Shown: positions 36,912 to 45,864 of the stretch, one piece after another
Layout of the letters: each line of letters starts with the position of its first letter
Numbering within the stretch: the stretch's first letter is position 1
The notes under the pieces: model-generated
What the model saw: only the letters and a program-made list of their open reading frames with translations
What the model was told of the DNA's origin: nothing
Database searches by the model: none
Translations under genes and position numbers: made by a program
NCBI RefSeq assembly: GCF_019243775.1
Contig: NZ_CP069157.1
Coordinates: 2,232,001-2,296,000 of the forward strand
Reading direction: 5' to 3'
DNA length: 64,000 nt
From: Morganella morganii
Lineage (GTDB): Bacteria; Pseudomonadota; Gammaproteobacteria; Enterobacterales; Enterobacteriaceae

Positions 36912-38055
36912 TTCGGGTATTTTCTCCAACAAAATCAAGTGCCTTTGGCACCGGTAAATTCTTCGGTTTTTTCGGTTTCAGGCCGCCTTCACGACGCCAG
37001 CGGCGCAGCTGAAACACCCATGCCAGCACTTCCGCCACGGCGGAATACAGTGCCACCGGAATTGACTGTCCCACCTCAGCATGGCGGTAAAGTGCCCGCG
37101 CCAGCGGTGGTGCCTCCAGCAGCAGAATGCGGTTCTCCGCACCTATCTCCTTGATCCGCTGTGCCAGCACCCCGGCACCTTTGGCCAGTACTCTCGGTGC
37201 GGTCATTTTTTTCTCGTCATATTTCAGAGCAACGGCGTAGTGCGTCGGGTTGGTCACAATCACATCCGCCTGCGGTACATCCGCCATCATGCGGTTACGC
37301 GCCATCGCGCGCTGCTGCTGACGAATTTTGGCCTTTATCTGCGGGTCACCCTCCTGCTGCTTAAATTCATCCTTGATTTCCTGGCGGCTCATCCGCAGCT
37401 TTTTCAGGTGCGAACGGAACTGCCAGAACACATCAAACGCCACCATCGGGATCAGCATGAAGATAATGAGGTAACCGGCAAAAATCACTTTCTGCATCGC
37501 ATTGGCCATTGCCGTTGACGGGGATTCCATCGCCAGATGCAGTAAGGACGGCCACGCCTGCCATAAAAAAATCCATGCGCCCAGGCCAATCAGCAGGGAT
37601 TTAAGAATCGCCTTGAATAATTCGGCCAGCGCATTCATGGAAAAAATACGTTTAAAGCCCTTCAGCGGGCTCAGTTTTGTCAGATCAAACTTGATGGATT
37701 TGGTGTTAAACGCCAGTCCGCCGACCAGTGCCGACGCCGAAATACCGACCAGCGCCAGCCCGCCGACAACCGGCAGCATCGCAAATAACGCTTCACCAAT
37801 GACTTTTCCGAGAAAACGCAGCATCAGCCCCGGATTCTGCAGATAAAAGTTATCAAAGAGAAATCCCTGACGAAAAATATCACGCAGTTGTCCCGCCAGA
37901 TGACCGCCGCTTAACCACAGCAGGCTGATACCGGCCAGCATCATCATCAGTGAGCTGAGTTCTTTGGAGCGGACAATTTGTCCGTCTTCTTTGGCTTTCT
38001 GTTTTTTATGGGGGGTGGGTTCTTCTGTTTTTTCCACATCACTTTCATCAGACAC
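36904..38055 (-). CDS. flhB: Flagellar export switch protein FlhB
   Basis: FlhB is the substrate-specificity switch of the export gate. The 383-aa product has an N-terminal charged segment (MSDESDVEKTEEPTPHKKQK), four membrane helices (about 33-55, 86-112, 142-170, 187-210) and the self-cleaving NPTH motif at residues 269-272 (VTNPTHYAVALKYDE), at the same number as in E. coli. First gene of flhBA; upstream region 38056-38378 is shared with a divergent lipoprotein gene. Confidence 0.98.
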   Translation of the reverse strand: MSDESDVEKTEEPTPHKKQKAKEDGQIVRSKELSSLMMMLAGISLLWLSGGHLAGQLRDIFRQGFLFDNFYLQNPGLMLRFLGKVIGEALFAMLPVVGGLALVGISASALVGGLAFNTKSIKFDLTKLSPLKGFKRIFSMNALAELFKAILKSLLIGLGAWIFLWQAWPSLLHLAMESPSTAMANAMQKVIFAGYLIIFMLIPMVAFDVFWQFRSHLKKLRMSRQEIKDEFKQQEGDPQIKAKIRQQQRAMARNRMMADVPQADVIVTNPTHYAVALKYDEKKMTAPRVLAKGAGVLAQRIKEIGAENRILLLEAPPLARALYRHAEVGQSIPVALYSAVAEVLAWVFQLRRWRREGGLKPKKPKNLPVPKALDFVGENTRNG

Positions 38056-38378
38056 TCACACCTCCGCCGTCTGCCGGGATTTTGCTTATGGTTATAGCAT
38101 GACAGAATGCGGCAAATTCAATGGTGGAAAATGACCGGTCTTAACGGTGTAATTCCCTGATTAAAGCAGGAGTGACGGAATTATCAGCAGAAAATCACTC
38201 AGTGACACCCGCAGGCAGTGGTCAGCAACGCAATATAGTCAAATTAAGCCGCTGAGCCTGATGAAAGCCCGTATTTCGCACGGAGTGTTAAATTAGGAAC
38301 AATTCCGATAGGCAGTTGTTACCGGTACTTTATAATTTGCCACTGTTTTATTCCACGATAATCACAAGGTACTCACTG
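38056..38378. other. Divergent intergenic region between flhB and the lipoprotein gene
   Basis: About 320 bp without a gene. It must hold the promoters for flhBA (leftward) and for the lipoprotein gene (rightward). I saw no consensus sigma-28 element and no strong sigma-70 pair; the flhBA promoter is expected to be FlhDC-dependent. Confidence 0.5.
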
Positions 38379-38702
38379 ATGAAAAAAACAATTTTAGCCT
38401 GCTCTCTGGGTTTAATGGCTCTGGCTCTGACTGCATGTTCCGGCGAAGAAAAATCAGCATCATCCGTTCCGGGTGCAACTGAAACCTGTAACAAATACTT
38501 TGCTGAAGTCGATGATTTAGTGAAGAAAGCAACTGAAAAAGCCGGCGACAACGAAGCAGCCAAAGCACAGTTAGAACCAATGCTGAAACAGTTTGACGAA
38601 GCGAAAAAACAAATCGCAACACTGCCGAAAGAGCAGCAGGACGCAGCATGCAAAGCAGGCAGCGACGCAATGGCTCAGATTAAGCAGGCAATGGGTATCT
38701 GA
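38379..38702 (+). CDS. Small periplasm-facing lipoprotein of unknown function
   Basis: The 107-aa product has a classic lipoprotein signal, MKKTILACSLGLMALALTAC, with Cys20 as the likely acylated residue. Ser at +2 suggests outer-membrane sorting. The mature part is short, helical and Lys/Glu/Ala-rich, with two Cys (CNKYFAEVDDL and AACKAGSDAMAQI) that could pair. It resembles small DUF5339-type lipoproteins of Morganellaceae (from memory, unverified). AAGGT precedes the ATG; an in-frame upstream ATG (38316) would destroy the signal peptide. It sits alone, divergent from flhB, convergent with cheZ, and has its own terminator, so its link to motility is positional only. Confidence 0.85.
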   Translation: MKKTILACSLGLMALALTACSGEEKSASSVPGATETCNKYFAEVDDLVKKATEKAGDNEAAKAQLEPMLKQFDEAKKQIATLPKEQQDAACKAGSDAMAQIKQAMGI

Positions 38703-38730
38703 TTTCCGTTGTGACAGACTGACCGTTCTG

Positions 38731-38759
38731 AACCGCGGCATCCCTGCTGCGGTTTTTTT
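38731..38759 (+). terminator. Terminator after the lipoprotein gene
   Basis: AACCGC-G-GCA / TGC-T-GCGGTT hairpin with a TCCC loop, followed by a T7 run that includes the last stem bases. It lies 28 nt past the stop and just before the end of the convergent cheZ. Confidence 0.85.
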
Positions 38760-38762
38760 ATA

Positions 38763-39401
38763 TCAGAAACCAAGCTCATCGAGCAGATCATCAACCTGTG
38801 ACTGAGATGCCATCACATTGGTCCCTTTCGGATCAATCTGCGGTCCGTTTTTCAGACTGTCGACCGGATGTTTTGCACGGATTTCCGCAGGGGTGTTTTC
38901 CATCAGCAGAAACAGCAGCTGTTTCTCTGTCTCTTCCACCACTTCCATCATTTTTTTCACGACCTGACCGGTCAGATCCTGGAAATCCTGTGCCATCATA
39001 ATTTCCAGTAACTCACTTTTGGTCACCGCACTGCCGTCAATCACCCGGCGGATAAACGCCATGGTGGATTCCTGCAGAGCCGGATCGACCTCTGCTGACG
39101 GACAGGATTGCCAGCGCGCCTGCAAATCCAGCGCGTCCTCGTGCATTTTTACCTGCAACGGCTTGATAGTGTCGATGCCGTTGAGTGTTTTTTCCGCCGC
39201 CTGTGCAGTCATCTGAGCGATGTAGCGCAGTCTGTCTTTTCCGTCCGGAATTGTCGCGACCGCCTGCTGCACGCCCTTTTCTAATCCCAGTTCACGCATG
39301 CTTTCTCTTAACATCCTCGTTAAAAAACCGACCCGGGTGATGATCTGTTTTAAATCATCATCACTGTTTTTGTTCCTGTCCGTTGATTTATTTTCCGTCA
39401 T
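38763..39401 (-). CDS. cheZ: CheY-P phosphatase CheZ
   Basis: CheZ dephosphorylates CheY-P at the receptor cluster. The 212-aa product carries the long helical hairpin with the catalytic motif MMAQDFQDLTGQVVKKMM (Asp and Gln of DFQDLTGQ) and the C-terminal CheY-binding tail QSQVDDLLDELGF. Length is near the 214 aa of E. coli. Last gene of the che operon, 25 nt after cheY. Confidence 0.97.
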   Translation of the reverse strand: MTENKSTDRNKNSDDDLKQIITRVGFLTRMLRESMRELGLEKGVQQAVATIPDGKDRLRYIAQMTAQAAEKTLNGIDTIKPLQVKMHEDALDLQARWQSCPSAEVDPALQESTMAFIRRVIDGSAVTKSELLEIMMAQDFQDLTGQVVKKMMEVVEETEKQLLFLLMENTPAEIRAKHPVDSLKNGPQIDPKGTNVMASQSQVDDLLDELGF

Positions 39402-39426
39402 CCTGCTTTCCTTCTGCTGAAGCCCC

Positions 39427-39819
39427 TCAGTTCAGACCCATTTTTTCGAAGACTTTATTCAGTTTTTCCTCGAGGATCGCGGCAGTGAACGGCTTGACAA
39501 CATAACCGCTGGCACCGGCCTGAGCGGCGGCAATAATATTTTCTTTTTTCGCTTCGGCGGTCACCATCATGACCGGGATATGTTTGAGTGCATCATCCGC
39601 GCGGATGGTTTTCAGCAGCTCCAGCCCGTCCATGTTCGGCATGTTCCAGTCCGCCACCACGAAATCAATCTGACCTGCACGGATTTTCTCCAGTGCATCC
39701 ACACCGTCTTCCGCCTCTTCAATTTTGTTGTAGCCCAACTCTTTTAAGAGGTTACGCACGATACGGCGCATGGTGGAAAAATCATCAACTACCAGAAAAT
39801 TCAAATCTTTAGCGGCCAT
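39427..39819 (-). CDS. cheY: Chemotaxis response regulator CheY
   Basis: CheY-P binds FliM and makes the motor tumble. The 130-aa product keeps Asp12, Asp13 and the phosphorylation site Asp57 ([11 protein letters not shown]), the switch Thr in VTAEAKKEN, and the Lys of [11 protein letters not shown] 39819 follows AGGAG at proper spacing; an in-frame GTG two codons earlier is less likely. Lies between cheB and cheZ. Confidence 0.98.
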   Translation of the reverse strand: MAAKDLNFLVVDDFSTMRRIVRNLLKELGYNKIEEAEDGVDALEKIRAGQIDFVVADWNMPNMDGLELLKTIRADDALKHIPVMMVTAEAKKENIIAAAQAGASGYVVKPFTAAILEEKLNKVFEKMGLN

Positions 39820-39860
39820 AACCACTCCTGCAATAATACAATGAATAATTGCCGGTTCCG

Positions 39861-40928
39861 TCAGGCGGAAACGGCAGCAAGTCTGCCCAGCACACTGGGG
39901 GCAATTTTGACGAGATCCTGAATTTCATCGACCGCATTCAGTTCAATCGCCGCGCGCGGCATACCGAAGACCACGCAGCTGCGTTCATCCTGGGCATACG
40001 TGACCGCGCCTTTCTGCCGCAGATTCAGCATGCCGCGCGCACCGTCCATACCCATACCGGTCAGCAGGACCGCGATGCATTTGCGGGCGGCACATTCGGC
40101 CACTGAGTCAAACAGCACATCCACGGACGGACGGTGACGGTTCACCGGCGGTGTCTGCTGAAGCACCACCTGGTAACCCTGGCCTTTATCCGCGATCAGC
40201 ATATGCGCATCGCCCGGGGCAATATAAGCATGCCCTTTGCGCAGCACATCGCCGTGTTCCGCCTCTTTTACCGTCAGCGCACAGAGCTTGTTCAGACGCT
40301 CGGCAAATGAGCGGGTGAAACCGGCCGGCATATGCTGGGTGATCACCACCGGCGGACACTCAGGCGGCAGCATCTCCAGGAACTGACGGATAGCTTCCGT
40401 TCCGCCGGTCGATGCGCCCACCGCAATCAGGCGGTTATGGCAGGCATACGATGACAGCGGTTTGCTGATAACCGCCGGTGCTGCCGTCACTTTTTCCTGG
40501 CGGCGGAAGCGGTTACCCTGCGTGATTTTTGACATCGCTGCGGCACGGATTTTTTCACCGATAAGGTCGCGGTAACTCATCATGGTTTCGCGGATCCCGA
40601 TCTGCGGTTTGGTGACAAAATCCACCGCTCCGAGTTCCAGGGCTTTCAGCGTCACTTCCGAGCCTTTGGAGGTCAGTGTGGAGACCATCACCACCGGTAC
40701 CGGGTGCAGACGCATCAGTTTTTCCAGAAAATCGATGCCGTCCATCCGCGGCATTTCCACATCCAGCGTTACCACATCCGGTTCATGCTGTTTAATCAGA
40801 TCACGCGCAACATACGGATCCGGTGCCACGTCCACCACGGTCATATCCGGATGGCTGTTAATAATTTCACGCATTAACTGGCGCATCAGCGCCGAGTCAT
40901 CAACGCAAAGTACTTTTATTTTTTTCAT
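39861..40928 (-). CDS. cheB: Receptor methylesterase/deamidase CheB
   Basis: CheB removes methyl groups from receptors when phosphorylated by CheA. The 355-aa product has an N-terminal receiver domain with Asp56 ([13 protein letters not shown]) and a C-terminal esterase domain with Ser173 in [10 protein letters not shown], His199 in ITQHMPAGF, and the Asp of [16 protein letters not shown] 40928 follows GGGAGAAG and lies inside the end of cheR (29-nt overlap). A longer upstream frame is read-through of cheR in another phase. Confidence 0.97.
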   Translation of the reverse strand: MKKIKVLCVDDSALMRQLMREIINSHPDMTVVDVAPDPYVARDLIKQHEPDVVTLDVEMPRMDGIDFLEKLMRLHPVPVVMVSTLTSKGSEVTLKALELGAVDFVTKPQIGIRETMMSYRDLIGEKIRAAAMSKITQGNRFRRQEKVTAAPAVISKPLSSYACHNRLIAVGASTGGTEAIRQFLEMLPPECPPVVITQHMPAGFTRSFAERLNKLCALTVKEAEHGDVLRKGHAYIAPGDAHMLIADKGQGYQVVLQQTPPVNRHRPSVDVLFDSVAECAARKCIAVLLTGMGMDGARGMLNLRQKGAVTYAQDERSCVVFGMPRAAIELNAVDEIQDLVKIAPSVLGRLAAVSA

Positions 40929-41763
40929 CACTTCTCCCGGCCGCCTGAATGCTGTACACGGTCTGTCCTCTGATGACATAACGCGAAGATAACTGTGATA
41001 AGTTCTCCGAGTGCCCGATAAACAGCAGCCCGTCAGGCTTCAGTAGCGGAACAAAACGTTCCAGTAGTTGTTTCTGCATATCCTTATCGAAATAAATCAT
41101 GACATTACGACAAAATATGGCATCGAACTGCCCCTGAAACTGCCAGTCGTTGTCCGTCAGATTCAGATAACGGAAATCAATCATCCGGCCGAGCGCCGGT
41201 TTCACCCGGGCATAGCCTTCATATTCCCCGACCCCCTTCATAAAATGGCGCTGACGCTGAAGGGCGTTGAGGCTTTTCAGCTCTTCGATACGGTAGACGC
41301 CCTTACGGGCCTTCTCCAGAACTTCGGTATCGATATCACTGGCGATCACTTTGGCATTCATGGCGTTCGCACCGAGAACATCACTGAGTGTCATGGCGAT
41401 CGAATACGGTTCTTCCCCTGTCGAGGCAGCCGCGCACCAGATAGTGATCGGCTGGTTACGGCGGGGACGGATAAAGTCAGTCAGTGTCTGAAAGTGATGC
41501 GGCTCCCGGAAAAATGCGGTCAGATTGGTGGTCATTGCGTTAATAAATGCCTGCCATTCCGGGTGCAGCGGCTCCCGTTCCAGCAAACGCAGGTACTCGG
41601 CGAATGTGCTCATATTGCAGTCTCTGAGCCGCTTTAACAGGCGGTTGTAGACCATATTCTTTTTATTCATGCTAAGGACGATGCCTGACTTTTTATGAAT
41701 AAACCGGCACACCCGACCAAACTCATCATCTGTGAGTGGTTCTATCTGTGGCGCAAAAAGCAT
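40900..41763 (-). CDS. cheR: Receptor methyltransferase CheR
   Basis: CheR methylates receptor glutamates using S-adenosylmethionine and docks on the NWETF tail of some receptors. The 287-aa product has an N-terminal helical domain and the methyltransferase domain with [39 protein letters not shown] and [15 protein letters not shown]. The AAGGA site is farther than usual (13 nt) from the ATG. The 3' end overlaps cheB by 29 nt. Confidence 0.97.
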   Translation of the reverse strand: MLFAPQIEPLTDDEFGRVCRFIHKKSGIVLSMNKKNMVYNRLLKRLRDCNMSTFAEYLRLLEREPLHPEWQAFINAMTTNLTAFFREPHHFQTLTDFIRPRRNQPITIWCAAASTGEEPYSIAMTLSDVLGANAMNAKVIASDIDTEVLEKARKGVYRIEELKSLNALQRQRHFMKGVGEYEGYARVKPALGRMIDFRYLNLTDNDWQFQGQFDAIFCRNVMIYFDKDMQKQLLERFVPLLKPDGLLFIGHSENLSQLSSRYVIRGQTVYSIQAAGRSDEKNKSTLR

Positions 41764-41830
41764 CGTACTTGTTGTCCTTTCGGTAAAAACGATTCACTGA
41801 CAGTCTTCAGTACAAACCGATCAGTTACCC

Positions 41831-41867
41831 CCTGACACCGGCGTCTGCGATACGAACCGGTGTCAGG
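41831..41867 (-). other. Intercistronic hairpin between the receptor gene and cheR
   Basis: Perfect 11-bp stem CCTGACACCGG / CCGGTGTCAGG with a 15-nt loop, starting 16 nt past the receptor stop. No T-run follows, so it is more likely an RNA-stability or attenuating structure than a full terminator. Confidence 0.6.
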
Positions 41868-41882
41868 CGGTGATCAGGACTG

Positions 41883-43457
41883 TCAGCCGGCAAAGCCGGA
41901 CTGAGTGCCCCTGTTATCCGGCAGCTCAAAGAAAGCGACCGTGTCGACCAGGTTATTCGCCTGATCTTCCAGTGCGGCTGTTGCACCTGTTGACTGCTCA
42001 ACCAGTGCGGCGTTCTGCTGGGTCACCAGATCCATCTGGCTGACGGCGGTTGCCACCTGCTCGATACCACGGCTCTGCTCGTTGGAGGCAGACGCGATTT
42101 CGCTCATCAGTTCCGTCACCTGGTTCACCGCAGTGACCAGTTCTTCCATTGTTTTACCGGCGCTGTCCACCAGTTGCGTTCCCTGACCGACGCGGTCAAC
42201 TGACTCATCAATCAGGGATTTAATCTCTTTCGCGGCATCCGCACTGCGCTGTGCCAGCGCACGCACCTCACCGGCGACCACGGAGAATCCGCGTCCCTGC
42301 TCACCGGCACGGGCGGCTTCCACGGCAGCGTTCAGTGCCAGGATATTGGTCTGGAAAGCAATACCGTCGATCACGCTGATAATGGCGCTGATTTTCTGCG
42401 AACTGTTGGCAATCGAGGTCATGGTTTCAATCACGCTGTCCGTGATCTGACCACCACGGCTGGCGGTTTTCGATGCCGTCACCGCAAGTTCACTGGCCTG
42501 ACGGGCATTATCGGCGTTCTGTTTCACCGTTGCGGTCAGCTCTTCCATACTGGCAGCGGTTTCCTCCAGGGAGGCAGCCTGCTGCTCTGTCCGTGATGAT
42601 AAATTATTATTGCCCAGGGCAATCTCGCGAATTCCGGTATACATCTGGTCTGTATTCAGGCGAACGTTTGAGACAGATTCTGCCAGCGATTCCTGCATCA
42701 GCTTAAGCTGACCGAATACCACACCGATTTCATCACGGGTGGTCACTTCTATCTTCTGGTTCAGTTTGCCCTGTGCGACCTGCATAAAGTGCTCGCTCAT
42801 GCTGGTGAGCGGATTAATCACTTTGTAACGCATCCAGAAATGGGCCAGACCGGAAATCAGCAGAATGGTGGCGGTCACTGCGAAGAACATGATCCACGCC
42901 AGCCGGTTATAGAACGTACCGGACTCAATCGCACTGCGGCTCTCTTCATCCAGCAGCGCCAGATAATCATTCACCACCGCACCCATTCTGTCCTGATACA
43001 TCTGGGTCGGGTGTTCCACATAGGCAGGGATATTGGCATTATCAATGTAACCGCGCAGTTCTTTAATCACACCAAGGTAAGACTGATACTGTTCTTCAAT
43101 ACCGGCAAAATCCTCTTTTTCACTGAGAACCGGCTGGGATTTGAAATTGCTGTAATCTTCCGCCGCTTTATCCAGCAGCAAATCAAATGCTGCTTTGACC
43201 TGGCGGATATCGCTCTCTTCAGAGCCGACTTTAATATGAACAACAACCTGGGTAAGCAGGTTACGGGCCTGCATCAGATCTTCATAAGAAGACACCAGTA
43301 ATGCCCGTTTTTTTGAGCCGAGATCGACCCGTTCCAGTGACGATAATTCAGATGAAACAATCCCCAGCGATAATCCGCTGGACACTATCTGCATGCCGCA
43401 AAAGAAAATAAGCAACAGATATAAACTGACAGAAATCCGTATTCTCTTACCAAACAT
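41883..43457 (-). CDS. Methyl-accepting chemotaxis protein (no NWETF tail)
   Basis: A Tar/Tsr-type receptor of 524 aa. Membrane helix at about 10-33, periplasmic four-helix bundle at 34-187, second membrane helix at about 190-213, HAMP, and the cytoplasmic signalling hairpin with the conserved [20 protein letters not shown]. The first ligand Arg of the Tsr/Tar pocket is kept (Arg65 in MQARNLLTQ), but the second (Arg69 in Tsr) is Gln here. The C-terminus is [11 protein letters not shown] and lacks the NWETF docking peptide, so it must rely on neighbours for methylation. ATG 43457 follows GGGGAT; a longer frame is possible but breaks the N-terminal helix pattern. Confidence 0.93.
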   Translation of the reverse strand: MFGKRIRISVSLYLLLIFFCGMQIVSSGLSLGIVSSELSSLERVDLGSKKRALLVSSYEDLMQARNLLTQVVVHIKVGSEESDIRQVKAAFDLLLDKAAEDYSNFKSQPVLSEKEDFAGIEEQYQSYLGVIKELRGYIDNANIPAYVEHPTQMYQDRMGAVVNDYLALLDEESRSAIESGTFYNRLAWIMFFAVTATILLISGLAHFWMRYKVINPLTSMSEHFMQVAQGKLNQKIEVTTRDEIGVVFGQLKLMQESLAESVSNVRLNTDQMYTGIREIALGNNNLSSRTEQQAASLEETAASMEELTATVKQNADNARQASELAVTASKTASRGGQITDSVIETMTSIANSSQKISAIISVIDGIAFQTNILALNAAVEAARAGEQGRGFSVVAGEVRALAQRSADAAKEIKSLIDESVDRVGQGTQLVDSAGKTMEELVTAVNQVTELMSEIASASNEQSRGIEQVATAVSQMDLVTQQNAALVEQSTGATAALEDQANNLVDTVAFFELPDNRGTQSGFAG

Positions 43458-43522
43458 AATGCTATCCCCACTGCGTCCGGCCGGGCTCACCTGCTTCGGT
43501 TGTTGTTATCGCTGTGATGCAC

Positions 43523-43552
43523 AAAAGCGCCGTCAGGTTTCCCTGACAGCGC
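43523..43552 (-). terminator. Terminator-like hairpin between the two receptor genes
   Basis: An 11-bp stem GCGCTGTCAGG / CCTGACGGCGC (one G-U) with a stable GAAA tetraloop on the minus strand, then TTTTGTG. It lies 17 nt past the stop of the upstream receptor gene and may reduce transcription into the second receptor and cheRBYZ. Confidence 0.65.
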
Positions 43553-43569
43553 AAAGCACAGACGCGTCG

Positions 43570-45255
43570 TTAAAAAGTTTCCCAATTGTCATCATCTTGA
43601 TGATTCTTCGATGATATTTTGCTGAGATCCGGGGTTTTCACGACATTAGAAATCGTTCTTGCCGCCGGTTCTGTGTGTTTATCGTCCCTGTGCTTCAAGG
43701 CCGGCAAGCGGAAAATGGCTATCAGCTGTGACAGTTTCGCCACCTGTTCTTCCAGCACATTTGCCGCCACCGCAGACTGCTCAACCAGTGAGGCGTTCTG
43801 CTGCGTCACTTTGTCCATTTCAGCAACTGCAATACTGACCTGTGAAATACCTTTGCTCTGCTCATCGGATGCCGTGGCAATGTGCGCCATGATGTCGGTG
43901 ACACGGGTAACGGATTCCACGATTTTGGTCATGGTTTCGCCGGCATCTTCTGCCTGACGGGCACCGGTTCCGGTACGGGATACCGAGTCTTCGATGAGGA
44001 TTTTGATCTCTTTTGCCGCATCCGCGCTGCGCTGCGCCAGGTTACGGACTTCATCCGCCACCACCGCGAAACCACGGCCGTGTTCACCGGCACGGGCTGC
44101 TTCAACTGCCGCGTTCAGGGCCAGGATATTGGTCTGGAACGCAATGCTGTCAATAACGGCAGTGATATCGGAAATTTTCTGTGAACTGTCAGCGATATTC
44201 AGCATGGTATTCACCACGTTGGACACCACTTTGCCGCCTTCACGGGCGATGTCAGAGGCCTGACCGGCAAATTCACTGGCCTGATGAGCGTATTCAGTGT
44301 TCTGTTTCACTGTCGCGGTCAGCTCTTCCATGCTGGCAGCGGTCTGTTCCAGACAGGCAACCTGCTCCTGGGTACGGGCAGACAGATCATTGTTACCGGC
44401 GGCGATTTCGCTGGTACCCTGATAGATGTTTTCGCTGCCGTCGCGCACACCGCGCACCGTATTAATCAGCTCCTGCTGCATGTGCTGCACACCGCGACCC
44501 AGATCAGCGATTTCATTTTTACCGTTCACCGCGACTGTCGGGGTCAGGTCACCGGCAGCAAAGATTTTGATGCGGTCTACCAGGCCATTGAGAGGGTGAA
44601 TAATGCCGCGCTGTACATAGCGGTAACTGATAAGACTGATCAGCGCAAGGATAATAGCCAGGGCAATCAGCATATACAGGGATTCACTGAAGTTATCTTC
44701 CGCATTCTGTACTTCACCCCGGAACGCCGCAGAAATACTGTCGAAATACGAATTAAACTGCTCTTCGAACTTCATCTGATAACCGGATGTGGCATAGGTG
44801 TAGAACTGTTCCAGCTGATCTTCCCGGACATAGGACATCAGCCGGGTCAATGCATTACGGTAGGTTTCATAGGTGGAGAGCAGCTTTTCAAACTTCGCCT
44901 TGTCGTAACTGGTGCCTTCCATCATTTTCATGTAGCGGGCATACGCAGCGTCTGCATCCGCTAACTGACGGGTGGCCTGTTTGATCAGCTCATCCGGGGT
45001 GGCATCGTCTTTAAAGGTGTGCTCTCTGAGCAAAAAGCCGTTTGCCGCCCGGTTTAAATTGGCACGGGCCTGGATCAGATTAACCCAGCTCTGGGTCAGA
45101 ACCTGTCTCTGACTCTGGAGTGAATCCAAAAAGTGAATACTGTCGCGGTTTTCACCCAGTTTGCTGAACATCAGCCCGCTGGATGCCAGCTGCAACAGTA
45201 CAAATATAAGAATAACGGATAAAAGCCCTGATACAATTTTAATTCTGCTATACAT
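43570..45255 (-). CDS. Methyl-accepting chemotaxis protein, Tsr/Tar type with NWETF tail
   Basis: A 561-aa receptor. Membrane helix at about 8-30, periplasmic bundle, second membrane helix near 190-212, HAMP, and the signalling hairpin with [20 protein letters not shown]. Both pocket arginines fall at the Tsr numbers, Arg64 and Arg69 (QARANLNRA), so an amino-acid ligand such as serine or aspartate is likely. It ends with the pentapeptide NWETF that tethers CheR and CheB. Transcribed after cheW and also from its own sigma-28 promoter at 45290-45316. Confidence 0.95.
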   Translation of the reverse strand: MYSRIKIVSGLLSVILIFVLLQLASSGLMFSKLGENRDSIHFLDSLQSQRQVLTQSWVNLIQARANLNRAANGFLLREHTFKDDATPDELIKQATRQLADADAAYARYMKMMEGTSYDKAKFEKLLSTYETYRNALTRLMSYVREDQLEQFYTYATSGYQMKFEEQFNSYFDSISAAFRGEVQNAEDNFSESLYMLIALAIILALISLISYRYVQRGIIHPLNGLVDRIKIFAAGDLTPTVAVNGKNEIADLGRGVQHMQQELINTVRGVRDGSENIYQGTSEIAAGNNDLSARTQEQVACLEQTAASMEELTATVKQNTEYAHQASEFAGQASDIAREGGKVVSNVVNTMLNIADSSQKISDITAVIDSIAFQTNILALNAAVEAARAGEHGRGFAVVADEVRNLAQRSADAAKEIKILIEDSVSRTGTGARQAEDAGETMTKIVESVTRVTDIMAHIATASDEQSKGISQVSIAVAEMDKVTQQNASLVEQSAVAANVLEEQVAKLSQLIAIFRLPALKHRDDKHTEPAARTISNVVKTPDLSKISSKNHQDDDNWETF

Positions 45256-45289
45256 AATTTTCTACTGGCATAGTGTTATTGTATTTTTG

Positions 45290-45316
45290 ATATCGGTCAC
45301 ACGACAAAAAACTTTA
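45290..45316 (-). promoter_or_regulatory. Sigma-28 (FliA) promoter for the receptor genes
   Basis: On the minus strand TAAAGTTT (exact -35), an 11-nt spacer, then ACCGATAT (six of eight to GCCGATAA). It lies in the 95-bp gap between cheW and the receptor gene, about 35 bp upstream of the start codon. Confidence 0.85.
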
Positions 45317-45350
45317 GTGATGGCTTAACCAAAACCATTTGGCTGAATTA

Positions 45351-45848
45351 TCATTCAGCCATGCTGTCGATGAGTGCCATTTCCTCGCTGGAAAGCAGCT
45401 TTTCGATATCCACCAGGATCAGCATCCGGTCACCGATGGTGCCCAGGCCGGTCAGATATTTGGTTGATAAGGTGACCGCAAAATCCGGCGCCGGGGCAAT
45501 CTGCTCATCTTTGAGCACCAGCACGTCAGACACGCCGTCCACCACAATCCCCACCACGCGATCTTTCAGATTGACCACAATCACTACGGTGTTGTCGTTG
45601 TAAGTGACGTTCTGATGGGAGAACTTCACACGCAGATCGATAATCGGGATAATCACACCGCGTAAGTTAGTGACACCCTTGATAAAATCCGGGGTATTCG
45701 CAATACGGGTAACCTGCTCATAACCACGGATTTCCTGTACTTTCAGGATCTCAATGCCGTACTCTTCTTCGCCCAGGGTAAAAATCAGGTACCCTTCGCC
45801 GTTTTTCTCTTCATCGAGTTTGTTTAAATCTTCATCCATCATCGACAT
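45351..45848 (-). CDS. cheW: Chemotaxis coupling protein CheW
   Basis: CheW links receptors to CheA. The 165-aa product is one CheW domain: [38 protein letters not shown] and [16 protein letters not shown]. Length is near the 167 aa of E. coli. It lies 16 nt after cheA and is followed by a sigma-28 promoter for the next genes. Confidence 0.98.
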   Translation of the reverse strand: MSMMDEDLNKLDEEKNGEGYLIFTLGEEEYGIEILKVQEIRGYEQVTRIANTPDFIKGVTNLRGVIIPIIDLRVKFSHQNVTYNDNTVVIVVNLKDRVVGIVVDGVSDVLVLKDEQIAPAPDFAVTLSTKYLTGLGTIGDRMLILVDIEKLLSSEEMALIDSMAE

Positions 45849-45864
45849 GGTTATTTACCTTTGT

